NCBI RefSeq assembly: GCF_007679495.1
Contig: NZ_VEGP01000048.1
Location: 1 to 42,507 of the forward strand
From: Paenibacillus sp. 32O-W
GTDB lineage: Bacteria > Bacillota > Bacilli > Paenibacillales > NBRC-103111
DNA: 42,507 nt
Direction of reading: 5' to 3'
Shown: positions 7,791-15,980 of the stretch, in pieces
How the letters are laid out: the number at the start of each line of letters is the position of its first letter
Numbering within the stretch: the stretch's first letter is position 1
Notes under the pieces: model-generated
The model's input: the letters and a program-made list of their open reading frames with translations, nothing else
What the model was told of the DNA's origin: nothing
The model's database searches: none
Program-made: the position numbers and the translations under genes

Positions 7791-9575
7791 TTGCCGGCCA
7801 AAAACATAATCAATCGATGGAAGTCATCTCTAAAGTGGAAGTTGATCTCTATTTTTCTCGTCATTGTTATGTTCAATCTGGTTGTCATCGGTTTCTTCGT
7901 CAACCGGTATGTCGCGATGGCTATCGAGAAGGATTCCATACAGTTAAGCCGGCTTATTCTCAAACAGGCCAATTTGAATCTGGAACGTTATTTGGGGGAA
8001 ATCGAACAATTCATGTTTACTCTGAGCTCCAGTCAGGAGCTTCTGTCCTGGGCCAGCTTGACCGGTCCGCGCAAGGCGGAGTCCGTCGTTCCATACTCCA
8101 TGATCGTCAATGATTATATCCAGCCTTTCGCGCGGACGCATCCCGAGCTGTTATCCCTTACCTTGTACAACACCAATGGCAATGAAGCGCATTATTCACC
8201 GGTTTATGGGCTGAAGCTGGATTACAGTATGAGCGAGGAAGCCTGGCTGGAGCAGATTTCGCCTGCAGGCCGGACGGCCTATAGGGTGGAAACGAGCCGT
8301 AATTACGTAGATGTAATGCTTAGGCCCGTATCGCTGCAGGTCATCACTCTGGTGAAGAAATTTGGCTTTGACGGGTCTACTTATTTGAAAATCGATATCC
8401 AGCCCACTCTGCTGGAAAGCATATTGAAGGAAATGAATCCGGGCAACAACGGGGTCGGCTTTCTTGTCAATGAGGAAGGAATTATTGTCGCCCATCCGCA
8501 TAAGGAACGCTTTCTTTCGCCATTAGAGGCTTCCATGATGCAGGAGATGGATAAGTCGGCAGGCGGGGCTTTTGTATGGGACGATTCGAATGAGATCGCC
8601 ATTTACGAAAACATAGCCGGCACCGATTGGAAATCGGTTATCCTCATTCCGTATGAAGATATTGCCAAGAGCATTTATACCATCCGGAATGCCGTGTTTG
8701 GGATTACGGCCGCTTGCTTGGTTGTATCGGCCATTTTCATTGTTATGGTTTCCTCCTCTATTACAAGACGGTTAAGCAAATTAAAGCGGCTTATAAAACG
8801 CACGGGGCGCGGTCATCTTCATGTTCCGGCAGAAGTGGAAGGTCAGGATGAAATTTCGGCTCTGGCCAATTCGTACAATCAGATGCTGGAGGATTTACAA
8901 GAGCACATCAAACGGCTGGCCGAATCCAAGGTAGCCGAGCAGCAGGCCGTTCTGTTCTCGCTGCAATCGCAGATCGATTCCCATTTTCTGTATAATACGC
9001 TGGAGATCATTAACTCCATGGCTTCCCAAATCCATGCGACAGATATTGAGCAGATGACCGTGGACCTGGCCAACCTGTTCCGCTATACGGCCAATTATAA
9101 AGATACGAAAGCGACGATCCGGGATGAGGTCGAACATTTGCAAAGGTATTTGCATATTATTCAAACCCGCTATGGCGATAAATTTACACACGACCTATTC
9201 GTGGAAGAGACGTGTTGGAAGGCGGTTTGTCCCAAAGTTATTCTGCAGCCGCTTGCGGAAAATGCCGTAAAGCACGGCTTCGAGACGTCTGGCGGAGCCC
9301 TTCACTTGTCCGTTGCCATTCGAAAAATCGAAGACCAGTGGATAGAGGTTTGCTTTGCCGATAACGGAACGGGATTTTCCGAGGACAAGATCAGGGAACT
9401 GAACGATAAACTGCACCGGCAAAACTCGCATTATTCCGATTTCCAGCGCATCGGGCTGCTCAATATCCATTACCGATTAACGACGCAATATACATCGCAC
9501 AAGGCCGGCCTCCGGATAAGAAACAGCGACAGCGGAGGCGCCGAAGTGCGCTTTTGCTTGCCTATGAATTTATAG
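7791..9575 (+). CDS. Sensor histidine kinase, YesM type
   Basis: Membrane sensor kinase, about 594 aa. TTG 7791 is preferred, 7 nt after AGGTGGG; GTG 7779 is a weaker alternative. A first membrane helix (LISIFLVIVMFNLVVIGFFV) is followed by a roughly 250-aa extracellular sensor region and a second helix (GITAACLVVSAIFIVMV). Then come a HAMP segment and a His_kinase domain with the phospho-accepting His in SHFLYNTLEIIN. The ATPase N box is LAENAVKHGF and the G box is FADNGTGFSED. Proteins of this kind usually sit beside sugar importers and sense the substrate or its binding protein. It is followed 18 bp later by its partner regulator. Confidence 0.92.
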   Translation: MPAKNIINRWKSSLKWKLISIFLVIVMFNLVVIGFFVNRYVAMAIEKDSIQLSRLILKQANLNLERYLGEIEQFMFTLSSSQELLSWASLTGPRKAESVVPYSMIVNDYIQPFARTHPELLSLTLYNTNGNEAHYSPVYGLKLDYSMSEEAWLEQISPAGRTAYRVETSRNYVDVMLRPVSLQVITLVKKFGFDGSTYLKIDIQPTLLESILKEMNPGNNGVGFLVNEEGIIVAHPHKERFLSPLEASMMQEMDKSAGGAFVWDDSNEIAIYENIAGTDWKSVILIPYEDIAKSIYTIRNAVFGITAACLVVSAIFIVMVSSSITRRLSKLKRLIKRTGRGHLHVPAEVEGQDEISALANSYNQMLEDLQEHIKRLAESKVAEQQAVLFSLQSQIDSHFLYNTLEIINSMASQIHATDIEQMTVDLANLFRYTANYKDTKATIRDEVEHLQRYLHIIQTRYGDKFTHDLFVEETCWKAVCPKVILQPLAENAVKHGFETSGGALHLSVAIRKIEDQWIEVCFADNGTGFSEDKIRELNDKLHRQNSHYSDFQRIGLLNIHYRLTTQYTSHKAGLRIRNSDSGGAEVRFCLPMNL

Positions 9576-9593
9576 ACCGGGGGTGGGAGCACG

Positions 9594-10709
9594 ATGTTAC
9601 GAATTTTAGTCGTGGATGATGAACCATACATCCGTACGGGGATTGCCTCGAAGATCGGGCAATTCGGGGGACCGTTCGTCGTATCCGGGTTTGCGGGCAA
9701 TGGTATGGAAGCTTTGGAGTGGCTGGAAACCCATCACGCGGACATCTGTATTGCGGATATACGCATGCCCGTTATGGACGGATTGGAACTAATCCAACGA
9801 ATCAGGCAGACTCATCCGCGGATGCTAAGCATTGTCGTATCCAGCTATAATGAATTTGCTTACGCCCGGCAAGCGATCCAATTAAATGTCTCCGATTATA
9901 TTTTGAAGCCTATCGACAGGGCTGCTTTGCAGCAAGCATTGGAGCATGCGGCGGTCACTCTCGACAAAACAAGAATGGATGAGGTCTCCCATCTTCTGCT
10001 GCAAAAAAACGATCAGTACCAGGACATGCTGCAGCGCTGGACGGATTACATCCTGACCAACCGTGCGGATAAATATCCCCTGCTTGTGGTGGATACGTTG
10101 AATCTGATGGAAGGCTGGATTGAAGGAGACTACTGTTTATTAAAAGCTCTATCCACCGCATGGATCGAGTTGGTTGCCGCAGCGTTGAAACGGCCGCCTA
10201 TTGGTGAGAATATGGCTCCCATGCGCGAATGGGATATGGATTATGCCGTGCTTCCCCGTGACAAGTTGAGAGAATATTTCCGGCTGAATGCCGTTATGCA
10301 GATGGAAGGAAGCATTCTTTATTTTCTGGATAGGATGAGAAAAGGGCAGTCCAGCGAGAACGAAAAAATCATTCGCCGCATCAAACAGTATATTGATACG
10401 CACTATGCCGATAAGTTGAATCTGGAGAAGCTGGCCGATCTGATTCCCATCAGCCGCTCCTACCTGACGGCAATGTTCAAGCGGAGCACCGGCTTAACGA
10501 TGTGGAAATATCTCGTTAATGTGCGGATGAAGAAAGCGAAGATGCTGCTGCTGGATCATAATGTGAAAGTATATGAGGTGGCCAATAAGGTAGGTTATGA
10601 AAACAGCGAGCACTTCTCCAAGCTGTTCAAGGAATATTACGGCATAACGCCCAAGGAATACAGGCGAATGGTCGAAATCGCCGATGAAGAAGAGCTTTGT
10701 TATGATTGA
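9594..10709 (+). CDS. Response regulator, receiver plus AraC-type DNA-binding domain (YesN type)
   Basis: The 371-aa partner of the preceding kinase. The receiver has the acidic pair in VVDDEPY, the phospho-accepting Asp at about residue 55 (ADIRMPVMDG) and the Lys in ILKPID. The C-terminal 100 residues carry two helix-turn-helix units of AraC type (LEKLADLIPISRSYLTAMFK and KVYEVANKVGYENSEHFSKLFK) and end in YGITPKEYRR. GGGGGTGGG lies upstream of the ATG. The middle linker is shorter than in the largest YesN proteins. It likely activates the importer operon 2778-7639; the binding site was not identified. Confidence 0.92.
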   Translation: MLRILVVDDEPYIRTGIASKIGQFGGPFVVSGFAGNGMEALEWLETHHADICIADIRMPVMDGLELIQRIRQTHPRMLSIVVSSYNEFAYARQAIQLNVSDYILKPIDRAALQQALEHAAVTLDKTRMDEVSHLLLQKNDQYQDMLQRWTDYILTNRADKYPLLVVDTLNLMEGWIEGDYCLLKALSTAWIELVAAALKRPPIGENMAPMREWDMDYAVLPRDKLREYFRLNAVMQMEGSILYFLDRMRKGQSSENEKIIRRIKQYIDTHYADKLNLEKLADLIPISRSYLTAMFKRSTGLTMWKYLVNVRMKKAKMLLLDHNVKVYEVANKVGYENSEHFSKLFKEYYGITPKEYRRMVEIADEEELCYD

Positions 10710-10855
10710 GCGCCAGAAGTCAGTATTGCCTGACGATCTTTCGTGGGAAGGGGGCCTGGAACCATTGTCCAAAATCAATCGAGCGACGGTACGGCGTCAT
10801 TTAAGGATAACTGAACTACTGTACGAACGAGCCATCCATTCCCTCAAGGACGGTT

Positions 10856-12091
10856 GTGACAATCTTGTCTGAGCCGACAATGAACAAGAAGGAGACTCTC
10901 TACCCCATATTATTGGCCGTCAGCCTGGTCCATCTAATCAACGACTCGCTTCAAGCCGTCATCCCGGCCTCTTATCCGATATTGCGGGATACACTGGGGT
11001 TATCCTACACCCAGCTCGGCATGATCACGTTCATCCTGTATTTTTCCTCTTCCGTCATGCAGCCGGTGGTCGGAATGTATTCGGATAAACGGCCCTCGCC
11101 GCTCCTGCTCCCTATAGGAATGGCTATTGCCTTGTTAGGCATGCTCTGTCTTGCTGTTTCCCCGGGATATTTAGCGGTTCTCGGATCGGTGATTTTGGTT
11201 GGGGCCGCCTCCGCCATGTTTCACCCGGAAGGGGCCCGAATTGCCTATTTGGCCGCCGGAAACCGAAGAGGCTTGGCGCAGTCCATTTTTCAAGTAGGAG
11301 GAAACACCGGCAGCGCTCTGGCGCCTGTCATGACGGCATTGATTTTCTATCCGTTCGGGCAATTGGGGGCGCTCTGGTTTACTCTGGTCGCCGCTATTGG
11401 AGTTGTTATTCAGCTAAGGCTGGCCGGATGGTACCGGGGCTATCTGTCCGATTCCGGCCGGAAAATCGAAAGCAAAGTGAAGCAGCATACGGACAAGGGC
11501 CACTGGAAACATGTAAGGCTGGCCGTCGGTATTATTATCCTGATCGTCTTCCTGCGATCCTGGTACGGGGCGGGAATCTCCAATTATTTCGTCTTTTATC
11601 TGATGGAAAAGTTCCGGATATCGATCCCCGAGGCGCAGTGGTATATTTTTGTATATGTAGGCGCCGGCATTGCCGGAACGTTCCTCGGCGGGCCTCTGTC
11701 CGACCGCATTGGCCGAAAGAGAGTCATTCTGCTCTCCCTGCTGGGTGCGTCTCCTTTTGCCATCCTGCTGCCCTATGCGAATGAACTATGGGCTTACCTG
11801 CTGCTGTTTATTCTCGGGCTCGTTAATCACAGCAGCTTCTCTGTAACCGTAGTCTACGTACAGGAGCTGGTGCCCGGGCAGGTAGGAACCGTCTCCGGTC
11901 TCATTACCGGTCTGGCGTTCGGCATGGGAGCCATCGGAGCGGTGGCGATCGGCGGGCTGATCGATCTGACCGACCTGACGCTGGTTATCCTCTGCAGCTC
12001 TTTCCTGCCCTTGTTCGGCATCCTAGGGCTTCTGCTTCCATCCGACAGCAAGAATCGGGACCGTCCGCAAAGTAAGGCTGTGGGACACTAG
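10856..12091 (+). CDS. MFS efflux transporter, fosmidomycin-resistance (Fsr) family
   Basis: A 411-aa, 12-helix exporter. GTG 10856 has AAGGA 5 nt upstream; ATG 10880 would give a protein 8 residues shorter but has no ribosome site. Family marks are LVHLINDSLQAVIPASYPIL at the N terminus, PVVGMYSDKRPSP in loop 2-3 and GPLSDRIGRKRV in the second half. The known member of the family exports fosmidomycin; the substrate here is unknown. It is convergent with the HxlR gene, separated by a bidirectional terminator. No regulator binding site was fixed upstream. Confidence 0.85.
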   Translation: MTILSEPTMNKKETLYPILLAVSLVHLINDSLQAVIPASYPILRDTLGLSYTQLGMITFILYFSSSVMQPVVGMYSDKRPSPLLLPIGMAIALLGMLCLAVSPGYLAVLGSVILVGAASAMFHPEGARIAYLAAGNRRGLAQSIFQVGGNTGSALAPVMTALIFYPFGQLGALWFTLVAAIGVVIQLRLAGWYRGYLSDSGRKIESKVKQHTDKGHWKHVRLAVGIIILIVFLRSWYGAGISNYFVFYLMEKFRISIPEAQWYIFVYVGAGIAGTFLGGPLSDRIGRKRVILLSLLGASPFAILLPYANELWAYLLLFILGLVNHSSFSVTVVYVQELVPGQVGTVSGLITGLAFGMGAIGAVAIGGLIDLTDLTLVILCSSFLPLFGILGLLLPSDSKNRDRPQSKAVGH

Positions 12092-12141
12092 TCATCCGAA
12101 ACCGCAATGTTAAAGTCCGACGAAGCCTGCTTCCCCCAAAT

Positions 12142-12190
12142 ACAAAAACCCCCCTGCCCGCCATATTCACGCGCAGGGGAGTTATTTTTC
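12142..12190. terminator. Bidirectional terminator between Fsr and HxlR genes
   Basis: CCCCTGC and GCAGGGG form the stem, flanked by AAAAACC on the left and GAGTTATTTTT on the right. This suits both convergent genes. Confidence 0.7.
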
Positions 12191-12194
12191 CATC

Positions 12195-12572
12195 CTATCT
12201 TTCAACGAAGGCAGCGGAATCGGAATCTTTCCGAATCACGTTCTGGCGGTAATTTCTGCCCCAGTCATACATCATCCGCAAGACCGGCATCAAGCTTTCG
12301 CCGTACTCGGTCAGGGAATATTCCACTCTAGGCGGCACTTCCGGATAGACCCGTCTTATGACCAACTGGTCCTCTTCCAGCTCCCGAAGCTGGTTGGTCA
12401 ACATTTTCTGCGTAATATTCGGAATCAATTTCTTCATTTCGCCGAAACGCTTGGTACCCTCCAGGCCAAGATGCCACAGAATAATCAGCTTCCATTTGCC
12501 GCCGATGACGGCCAAGGTCAATTCTTTATCGCAATTGATTTCCTTGAGCTTGATCCGGTCTTTCAATTCCAC
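12195..12572 (-). CDS. HxlR-family transcriptional regulator
   Basis: A 125-aa winged-helix regulator from GTG 12572, with GAGGAGG 8 nt upstream. The HxlR signature is [18 protein letters not shown] near residues 19-36, followed by [30 protein letters not shown], which is the recognition helix region, and [16 protein letters not shown]. Members respond to aldehydes, quinones, disulfide stress or redox-active compounds. A conserved single Cys (NCDKEL, residue 14) is in the place where YodB- and HypR-type proteins have their redox Cys; this assignment is inference. Candidate targets are the operator-like sites at about 12715-12755 and at 30651-30669. Confidence 0.9.
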   Translation of the reverse strand: MELKDRIKLKEINCDKELTLAVIGGKWKLIILWHLGLEGTKRFGEMKKLIPNITQKMLTNQLRELEEDQLVIRRVYPEVPPRVEYSLTEYGESLMPVLRMMYDWGRNYRQNVIRKDSDSAAFVER

Positions 12573-12714
12573 TGCGCCCGCCTCCTCTTGTTTTAATCAT
12601 ACTATATCCCTATAGGTGAATCCTACTGTTTAATGGAGGAAGGATGGCTGACAAGCCTCATATTATGCCCGAAACCGGCTGCTATAATTCCTCTCGCTCT
12701 GGGACATCAAGCAT

Positions 12715-12778
12715 AGTTACTTCCGGGTAACTTAGTCACTTTTCGGTAGGTACTTGCCATGTTGTCATATTTTTAGCA
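12715..12778 (+). promoter_or_regulatory. Orphan operator and promoter
   Basis: AGTTAC TTCCGG GTAACT (12715-12732) is a perfect 6-bp inverted repeat. A related but imperfect site, AGTCACTTTTCGGTAGGTAC, starts at 12734. A possible -35 (TTGCCA) and -10 (CACAAT), 17 nt apart, follow. The spacing suits an HxlR-type operator pair, but the downstream gene is broken. Confidence 0.45.
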
Positions 12779-12798
12779 CAATGAGGATGTTCCCTTGA

Positions 12799-12880
12799 AT
12801 GGGCAGGGATATGTCCATAGACGGGGGAACGAAGGGAGCGGCGGATAAGCCCGTCAGCGCCAACCAAAAGCTGCGAAAGT
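12799..12880 (+). pseudogene. Possible 5' stub of a lost gene
   Basis: An open frame starting MGRDMSIDGGTKGAAD runs from ATG 12799, just after the orphan promoter and operator, and enters repeat-family-2 sequence at about 12877, after which the translation looks like junk. I read it as a gene start cut off by the repeat. No family is recognised and it may never have been coding. Confidence 0.25.
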
Positions 12881-13020
12881 GCACGCTTTACGATAGAATC
12901 TGCTTAAAATTTGTCCAAAAAGTGCATGCTTTTTATCCTTTTTCTCGCATTATTCGGTTTTTCCGGAGGAAAAGATGCACTTTTGCATCTTTATACGCAA
13001 TCTGCGGGGGCACGGCCATT
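12877..13020. repeat. Dispersed repeat family 2, diverged copy
   Basis: The sequence carries GTGCACGCTTTACG, AAAAAGTGCATGCTTTTT and GGAAAAGATGCACTTTTGCA. Related words occur at about 23.64-23.83 and 33.59-33.81 kb (for example GGAAAAAGATGTATTTTTGC). The rest of 12573-13265 has no supported gene. Confidence 0.55.
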
Positions 13021-13145
13021 TTGCCTACAGTTCTGTCATTTGCGGGAGCCCCGGGTTTCCTGTCAGCTAAATTTTTCGCATGAAGGAGCCAAACCAACCT
13101 TCCCATGGATGAAATCCACCAGTCTCCATGTCGCCAAGCTGCAGA

Positions 13146-13166
13146 CCATATATTGGAAATATATGG
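13146..13166. promoter_or_regulatory. Perfect inverted repeat upstream of the nitrilase operon
   Basis: CCATATAT and ATATATGG are separated by 5 nt, 100 bp upstream of the nitrilase-family gene. This is operator-like. A second small hairpin, CTAAAAG/CTTTTAG, lies at 13205-13222 between it and the ribosome site. The protein that would bind is unknown. Confidence 0.35.
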
Positions 13167-13265
13167 AATGTTTTATACCCTATGCCCCTCACGAGGCACC
13201 TCTCCTAAAAGAACTCTTTTAGAAGTCAAATAGAAATCAATATCCTATCCAAGGAGGCACCCGCT

Positions 13266-14126
13266 ATGAAATTAAGAGTGTCGTCGGTTCAATACCATCT
13301 GCATACGATCAGCTCCTTCGAGGAATTTGCCCGGCAAGCGGAGCATTATGTCAGGACAGCGGCGGAATATGATGCGGAATTCATCCTCTTTCCCGAATAT
13401 TTCACGACTCAATTAATGTCCATCGGCGATGATCGGGGCCGCGCTTTATCGATTGAAGATTTGCCCGATTTTACAGATCGTTACCTGAATTTGTTCACTT
13501 CTCTGGCCAAGCAGATGAATGTCCACATCATCGGGGGAACCCACGTCATCCGCAGAGAAAACCGCTTATACAATACCGCCTTCCTGTTCTATCCCGATGG
13601 AACCGTAGCGGAGCAGCCGAAGCTCCATATGACCCCGACGGAAGAGAAGGAATGGAACATGACTCCCGGCGAGAGTCTGCGGGTATTCGAAACCAACAAA
13701 GGAACTATCGCCATATTAACCTGCTACGATATTGAATTTCCGGAAATCGTCCGGATGGTTAAGGCGAAAGGGGCCGACGTTATTTTCTGCCCGTCCTGCA
13801 CGGATGACCGTCACGGCTTCCACCGGGTCCGTTACACCAGCCATGCCCGAACGATTGAAAATCAGGTGTACGTCGTCGTCGCCGGAACGGTCGGCTCTCT
13901 GCCCACCGTGGATTTCATGCGGGCCAATTTCGGGCAGGCGGCGATTATTACGCCTAATGACATCCCCTTCCCTCCCCAAGGAATTCTGGCGGAGGGAGAA
14001 ATCAATCAGGATATGCTTGTAACGGCCGATCTCGATTTGGAGCTGCTGTATCAGGTGCGGGCAAGCGGATCGGTCACGACCTGGCGCGACCGGAGAACCG
14101 ATCTGTATCCCGATTGGAAGGAATAG
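13266..14126 (+). CDS. Carbon-nitrogen hydrolase (nitrilase superfamily)
   Basis: A 286-aa cytoplasmic amidohydrolase; the ATG follows AAGGAGG by 8 nt. The Glu-Lys-Cys triad of the superfamily is visible: Glu44 in FILFPEYF, Lys119 in PKLHMTPTE and Cys153 in ILTCYDIEFPE. It most resembles the hydrolase half of the GNAT-nitrilase fusions such as Bacillus YhcX. Here the GNAT part is a separate gene 59 bp downstream. The substrate is probably a linear amide; it cannot be told whether it is a natural metabolite or a damaged one. It is first of three co-directional genes, with an inverted repeat upstream. Confidence 0.88.
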   Translation: MKLRVSSVQYHLHTISSFEEFARQAEHYVRTAAEYDAEFILFPEYFTTQLMSIGDDRGRALSIEDLPDFTDRYLNLFTSLAKQMNVHIIGGTHVIRRENRLYNTAFLFYPDGTVAEQPKLHMTPTEEKEWNMTPGESLRVFETNKGTIAILTCYDIEFPEIVRMVKAKGADVIFCPSCTDDRHGFHRVRYTSHARTIENQVYVVVAGTVGSLPTVDFMRANFGQAAIITPNDIPFPPQGILAEGEINQDMLVTADLDLELLYQVRASGSVTTWRDRRTDLYPDWKE

Positions 14127-14185
14127 CCGGGCTTGCCGGTCGATCAGCGCAGGCGGACTATTATTTCGGTTGAGGAGGGATGGCT

Positions 14186-14860
14186 ATGTATCGCAAGGAA
14201 ATCTACGTCTTTAACGGGAACCGGCCTGTCCCGGCAGTGATCCGGAACTATGAGGAGAAGGATTTTCCCGGATTAATCAGCATCCAGCAGGAAACGTTCC
14301 CTCCTCCCTTCCCGTCGGAATTATGGTGGAACGAGGAGCAGCTGCAGAACCATGTCAAGTTATTTCCGGAAGGGGCTCTGTGCATTGAAGTCGACGGCGA
14401 AATCGCGGGCTCGATGACCGGCCTGCTGGTGGATGATGACGGCCATTCCGCGGACCATACCTGGGCGGAGATGACCGATAACGGCTATATCCGCAATCAT
14501 AATCCCGACGGGAATACTCTTTATGTCGTAGATATCAGCGTCCGGCCCTCCTATCGCCAGCTTGGCCTGGGAAAATGGCTGATGCAGTCTATGTACGAGG
14601 TTGTCGTTCATCTGGGCCTGGAACGGCTTCTAGGCGGAGGAAGGATGCCCGGCTATCATCACAAGGCGAAGGAATGGACGGCGGAGCAATATTTGCAGGC
14701 AGTGATCCGGGGGGAATGCAAGGACCCTGTCATCACCTTCCTGCTTCGGTGCGGCCGCACTCCCGTCAAGGTAGTGGCCGATTACCTGGAGGATGAAGAA
14801 TCCTGCAACTATGGAGCCTTGATGGAATGGAAGAACCCTTTCCGCACAGGAAAAGGATAA
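14186..14860 (+). CDS. GNAT N-acetyltransferase
   Basis: A 224-aa acyltransferase from ATG 14186, 7 nt after GGAGG; ATG 14180 touches the ribosome site and is unlikely. The acetyl-CoA pyrophosphate loop is RQLGLGKW, preceded by the strand LYVVDISVRPSYR. An N-terminal PAVIRNYEEKDFPGLISIQ and a C-terminal YLEDEESCNYGALMEWKNPF complete the domain. It matches the acetyltransferase part of the GNAT-nitrilase fusions. The acceptor is unknown. It lies in an operon with the nitrilase gene before it and the second GNAT-like gene 16 bp after it. Confidence 0.85.
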   Translation: MYRKEIYVFNGNRPVPAVIRNYEEKDFPGLISIQQETFPPPFPSELWWNEEQLQNHVKLFPEGALCIEVDGEIAGSMTGLLVDDDGHSADHTWAEMTDNGYIRNHNPDGNTLYVVDISVRPSYRQLGLGKWLMQSMYEVVVHLGLERLLGGGRMPGYHHKAKEWTAEQYLQAVIRGECKDPVITFLLRCGRTPVKVVADYLEDEESCNYGALMEWKNPFRTGKG

Positions 14861-14876
14861 GAAGGAGAATGAAACG

Positions 14877-15545
14877 ATGGATTATCGCAGAATAACCGGT
14901 ATTGAAGATCCTCTGTTCTGGCAGATGCATAAACTGATGCAGAACGTGTTCCCGCCCGAGGAAGTACTTGAGTTCGACTTGTGGAAAGAGCCTCTGGAAG
15001 ACCCGGGAATCCGTGTCTTTGTGGCTGTCCATGACGGCAAGGTCGTGGGGGCTACCGAATATCGTTATTACGAGGATTTCAACGTGGCCATGACCGATTT
15101 TACGATTATCGGGGCGGCGGGACTGGGAATCGGCCCTTTCCTTGCTCGGAAGAGGCTGGAGGATTTGCAATCCTGGGCAGCAAGTAAGGGCAATCCGTTG
15201 TCCGGGATGTTCGCGGAGATTTATGACCCTTACCGTGTAGAACATTATGAATTCGGCGGCATTAAGCCTATGGACCCGTATGTCCGCCGCGAGGTGCTGT
15301 CCCACCTGGGCTATCAACGTCTGGACTTCCCCTATGTTCACCCTTCGTGGAACAACGACGGTGAAGCGGTGGAGGGGCTCGACCTGTGCTTCCTGCCGAT
15401 GGCAGACCAGAATGAGCTGCCGGCAGACCTGATCGTGAATTTCCTGACCCGCTATTACACCGTTCTGTCCAATAAGCCCAAAGCCTGGCTGGACATGATC
15501 GAAGACCTCCGGGCGAAGGAAACGGTCGCTCTGCTGCCTTTCTAG
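14877..15545 (+). CDS. Divergent GNAT-like acetyltransferase
   Basis: 222 aa; the ATG follows AAGGAGA by 8 nt. FVAVHDGKVVGATEYRYY looks like GNAT strands 2-3. The stretch IIGAAGLGIGPFLARKRLEDL could be the acetyl-CoA loop and following helix, with GLGIG in place of the usual Q/RxxGxG/A. The second half (PYVRREVLSHLGYQRLDFPYVHPSWN) reads like a substrate-binding part. It is co-transcribed with the nitrilase and first GNAT gene, so the three probably act on one substrate class. The fold assignment is moderate. Confidence 0.65.
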   Translation: MDYRRITGIEDPLFWQMHKLMQNVFPPEEVLEFDLWKEPLEDPGIRVFVAVHDGKVVGATEYRYYEDFNVAMTDFTIIGAAGLGIGPFLARKRLEDLQSWAASKGNPLSGMFAEIYDPYRVEHYEFGGIKPMDPYVRREVLSHLGYQRLDFPYVHPSWNNDGEAVEGLDLCFLPMADQNELPADLIVNFLTRYYTVLSNKPKAWLDMIEDLRAKETVALLPF

Positions 15546-15581
15546 GGCTGACGGAACTGAAGCCGCATTATCTCAGAAAAC

Positions 15582-15635
15582 AAGGATAAACGGCTATCGC
15601 CGTCCTTAGAACAGGCGCGTTTACCGATGAAATAT
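15582..15635 (+). repeat. 54-bp dispersed tail element, copy A
   Basis: It begins AAGGATAAACGGCTATCGCC and ends GATGAAATAT. TAAACG pairs with CGTTTA around an inner imperfect CGCC-GTCC hairpin. Near-identical copies lie at 26917-26970 and 42429-42482. Read on the minus strand, each copy comes directly after a terminator T-run. This copy differs from the other two at two positions in the inner hairpin. Confidence 0.8.
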
Positions 15636-15880
15636 GAGAAAAACTCCTATCGGAGTATTTCATGGATGAGCGACCGTGTTTAAAGGATGTTTTTATCGCC
15701 AAATAGTTATGATGAACAAATTTTGGGGGTGGTCACGTTCATCATAACTATTGTGGTAAAAAAAGCTCCTAACGAAGCCTCTTCGAAGATGAATAACCCG
15801 GTTTTAAAGGTAGCTTTTTATGCCAATTAGAAAGTTTGTTCCATTTTAATGCTTTAATGAACTTATAACTTTCTAATGTG
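15636..15880 (-). other. Two tandem stem-loop plus terminator modules (candidate RNA)
   Basis: Read on the minus strand. Module 1 has hairpin arms ATTAGAAAGTT/AACTTTCTAAT (15826-15877), then GGGTTATTCATCTTC, then terminator GCTTC-GTTA-GGAGC plus a T-run (15758-15778). Module 2 has 16-bp perfect arms (15702-15717 with 15737-15752, 19-nt loop), then terminator ACTCC-GATA-GGAGT plus TTTT (15639-15656), and then tail copy A. Both hairpins start CCAC and end TTGGC followed by ATAAAAA. The arms differ in sequence but stay paired in each module, so the shape is kept. Confidence 0.5.
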
Positions 15881-15927
15881 GTAAGAATAGGTATAAGGTG
15901 AACTTATACTTCTTATATATTAACAAT

Positions 15928-15962
15928 AGCCGAACTCGCACCGAGCTCGGCTTATTTTCTAT
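15928..15962. terminator. Bidirectional terminator
   Basis: AGCCGAACTCG and CGAGCTCGGCT (15928-15952) form an 11-bp stem with one wobble and a 3-nt loop, followed on the plus strand by TATTTTCT. It lies between the convergent GNAT operon and the serine hydrolase gene. Confidence 0.7.
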
Positions 15963-15980
15963 TGATAGGTTCAGTCTCCT

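Noticed and set aside
10710-10855. Open frame between the AraC-type regulator and the MFS gene
   Set aside because: It is the read-on of a shifted frame of the regulator gene, without a ribosome site or conserved motif.
15636-15880. CRISPR-like array
   Set aside because: Only two units, no short constant direct repeat, and no cas gene; each unit carries its own terminator.
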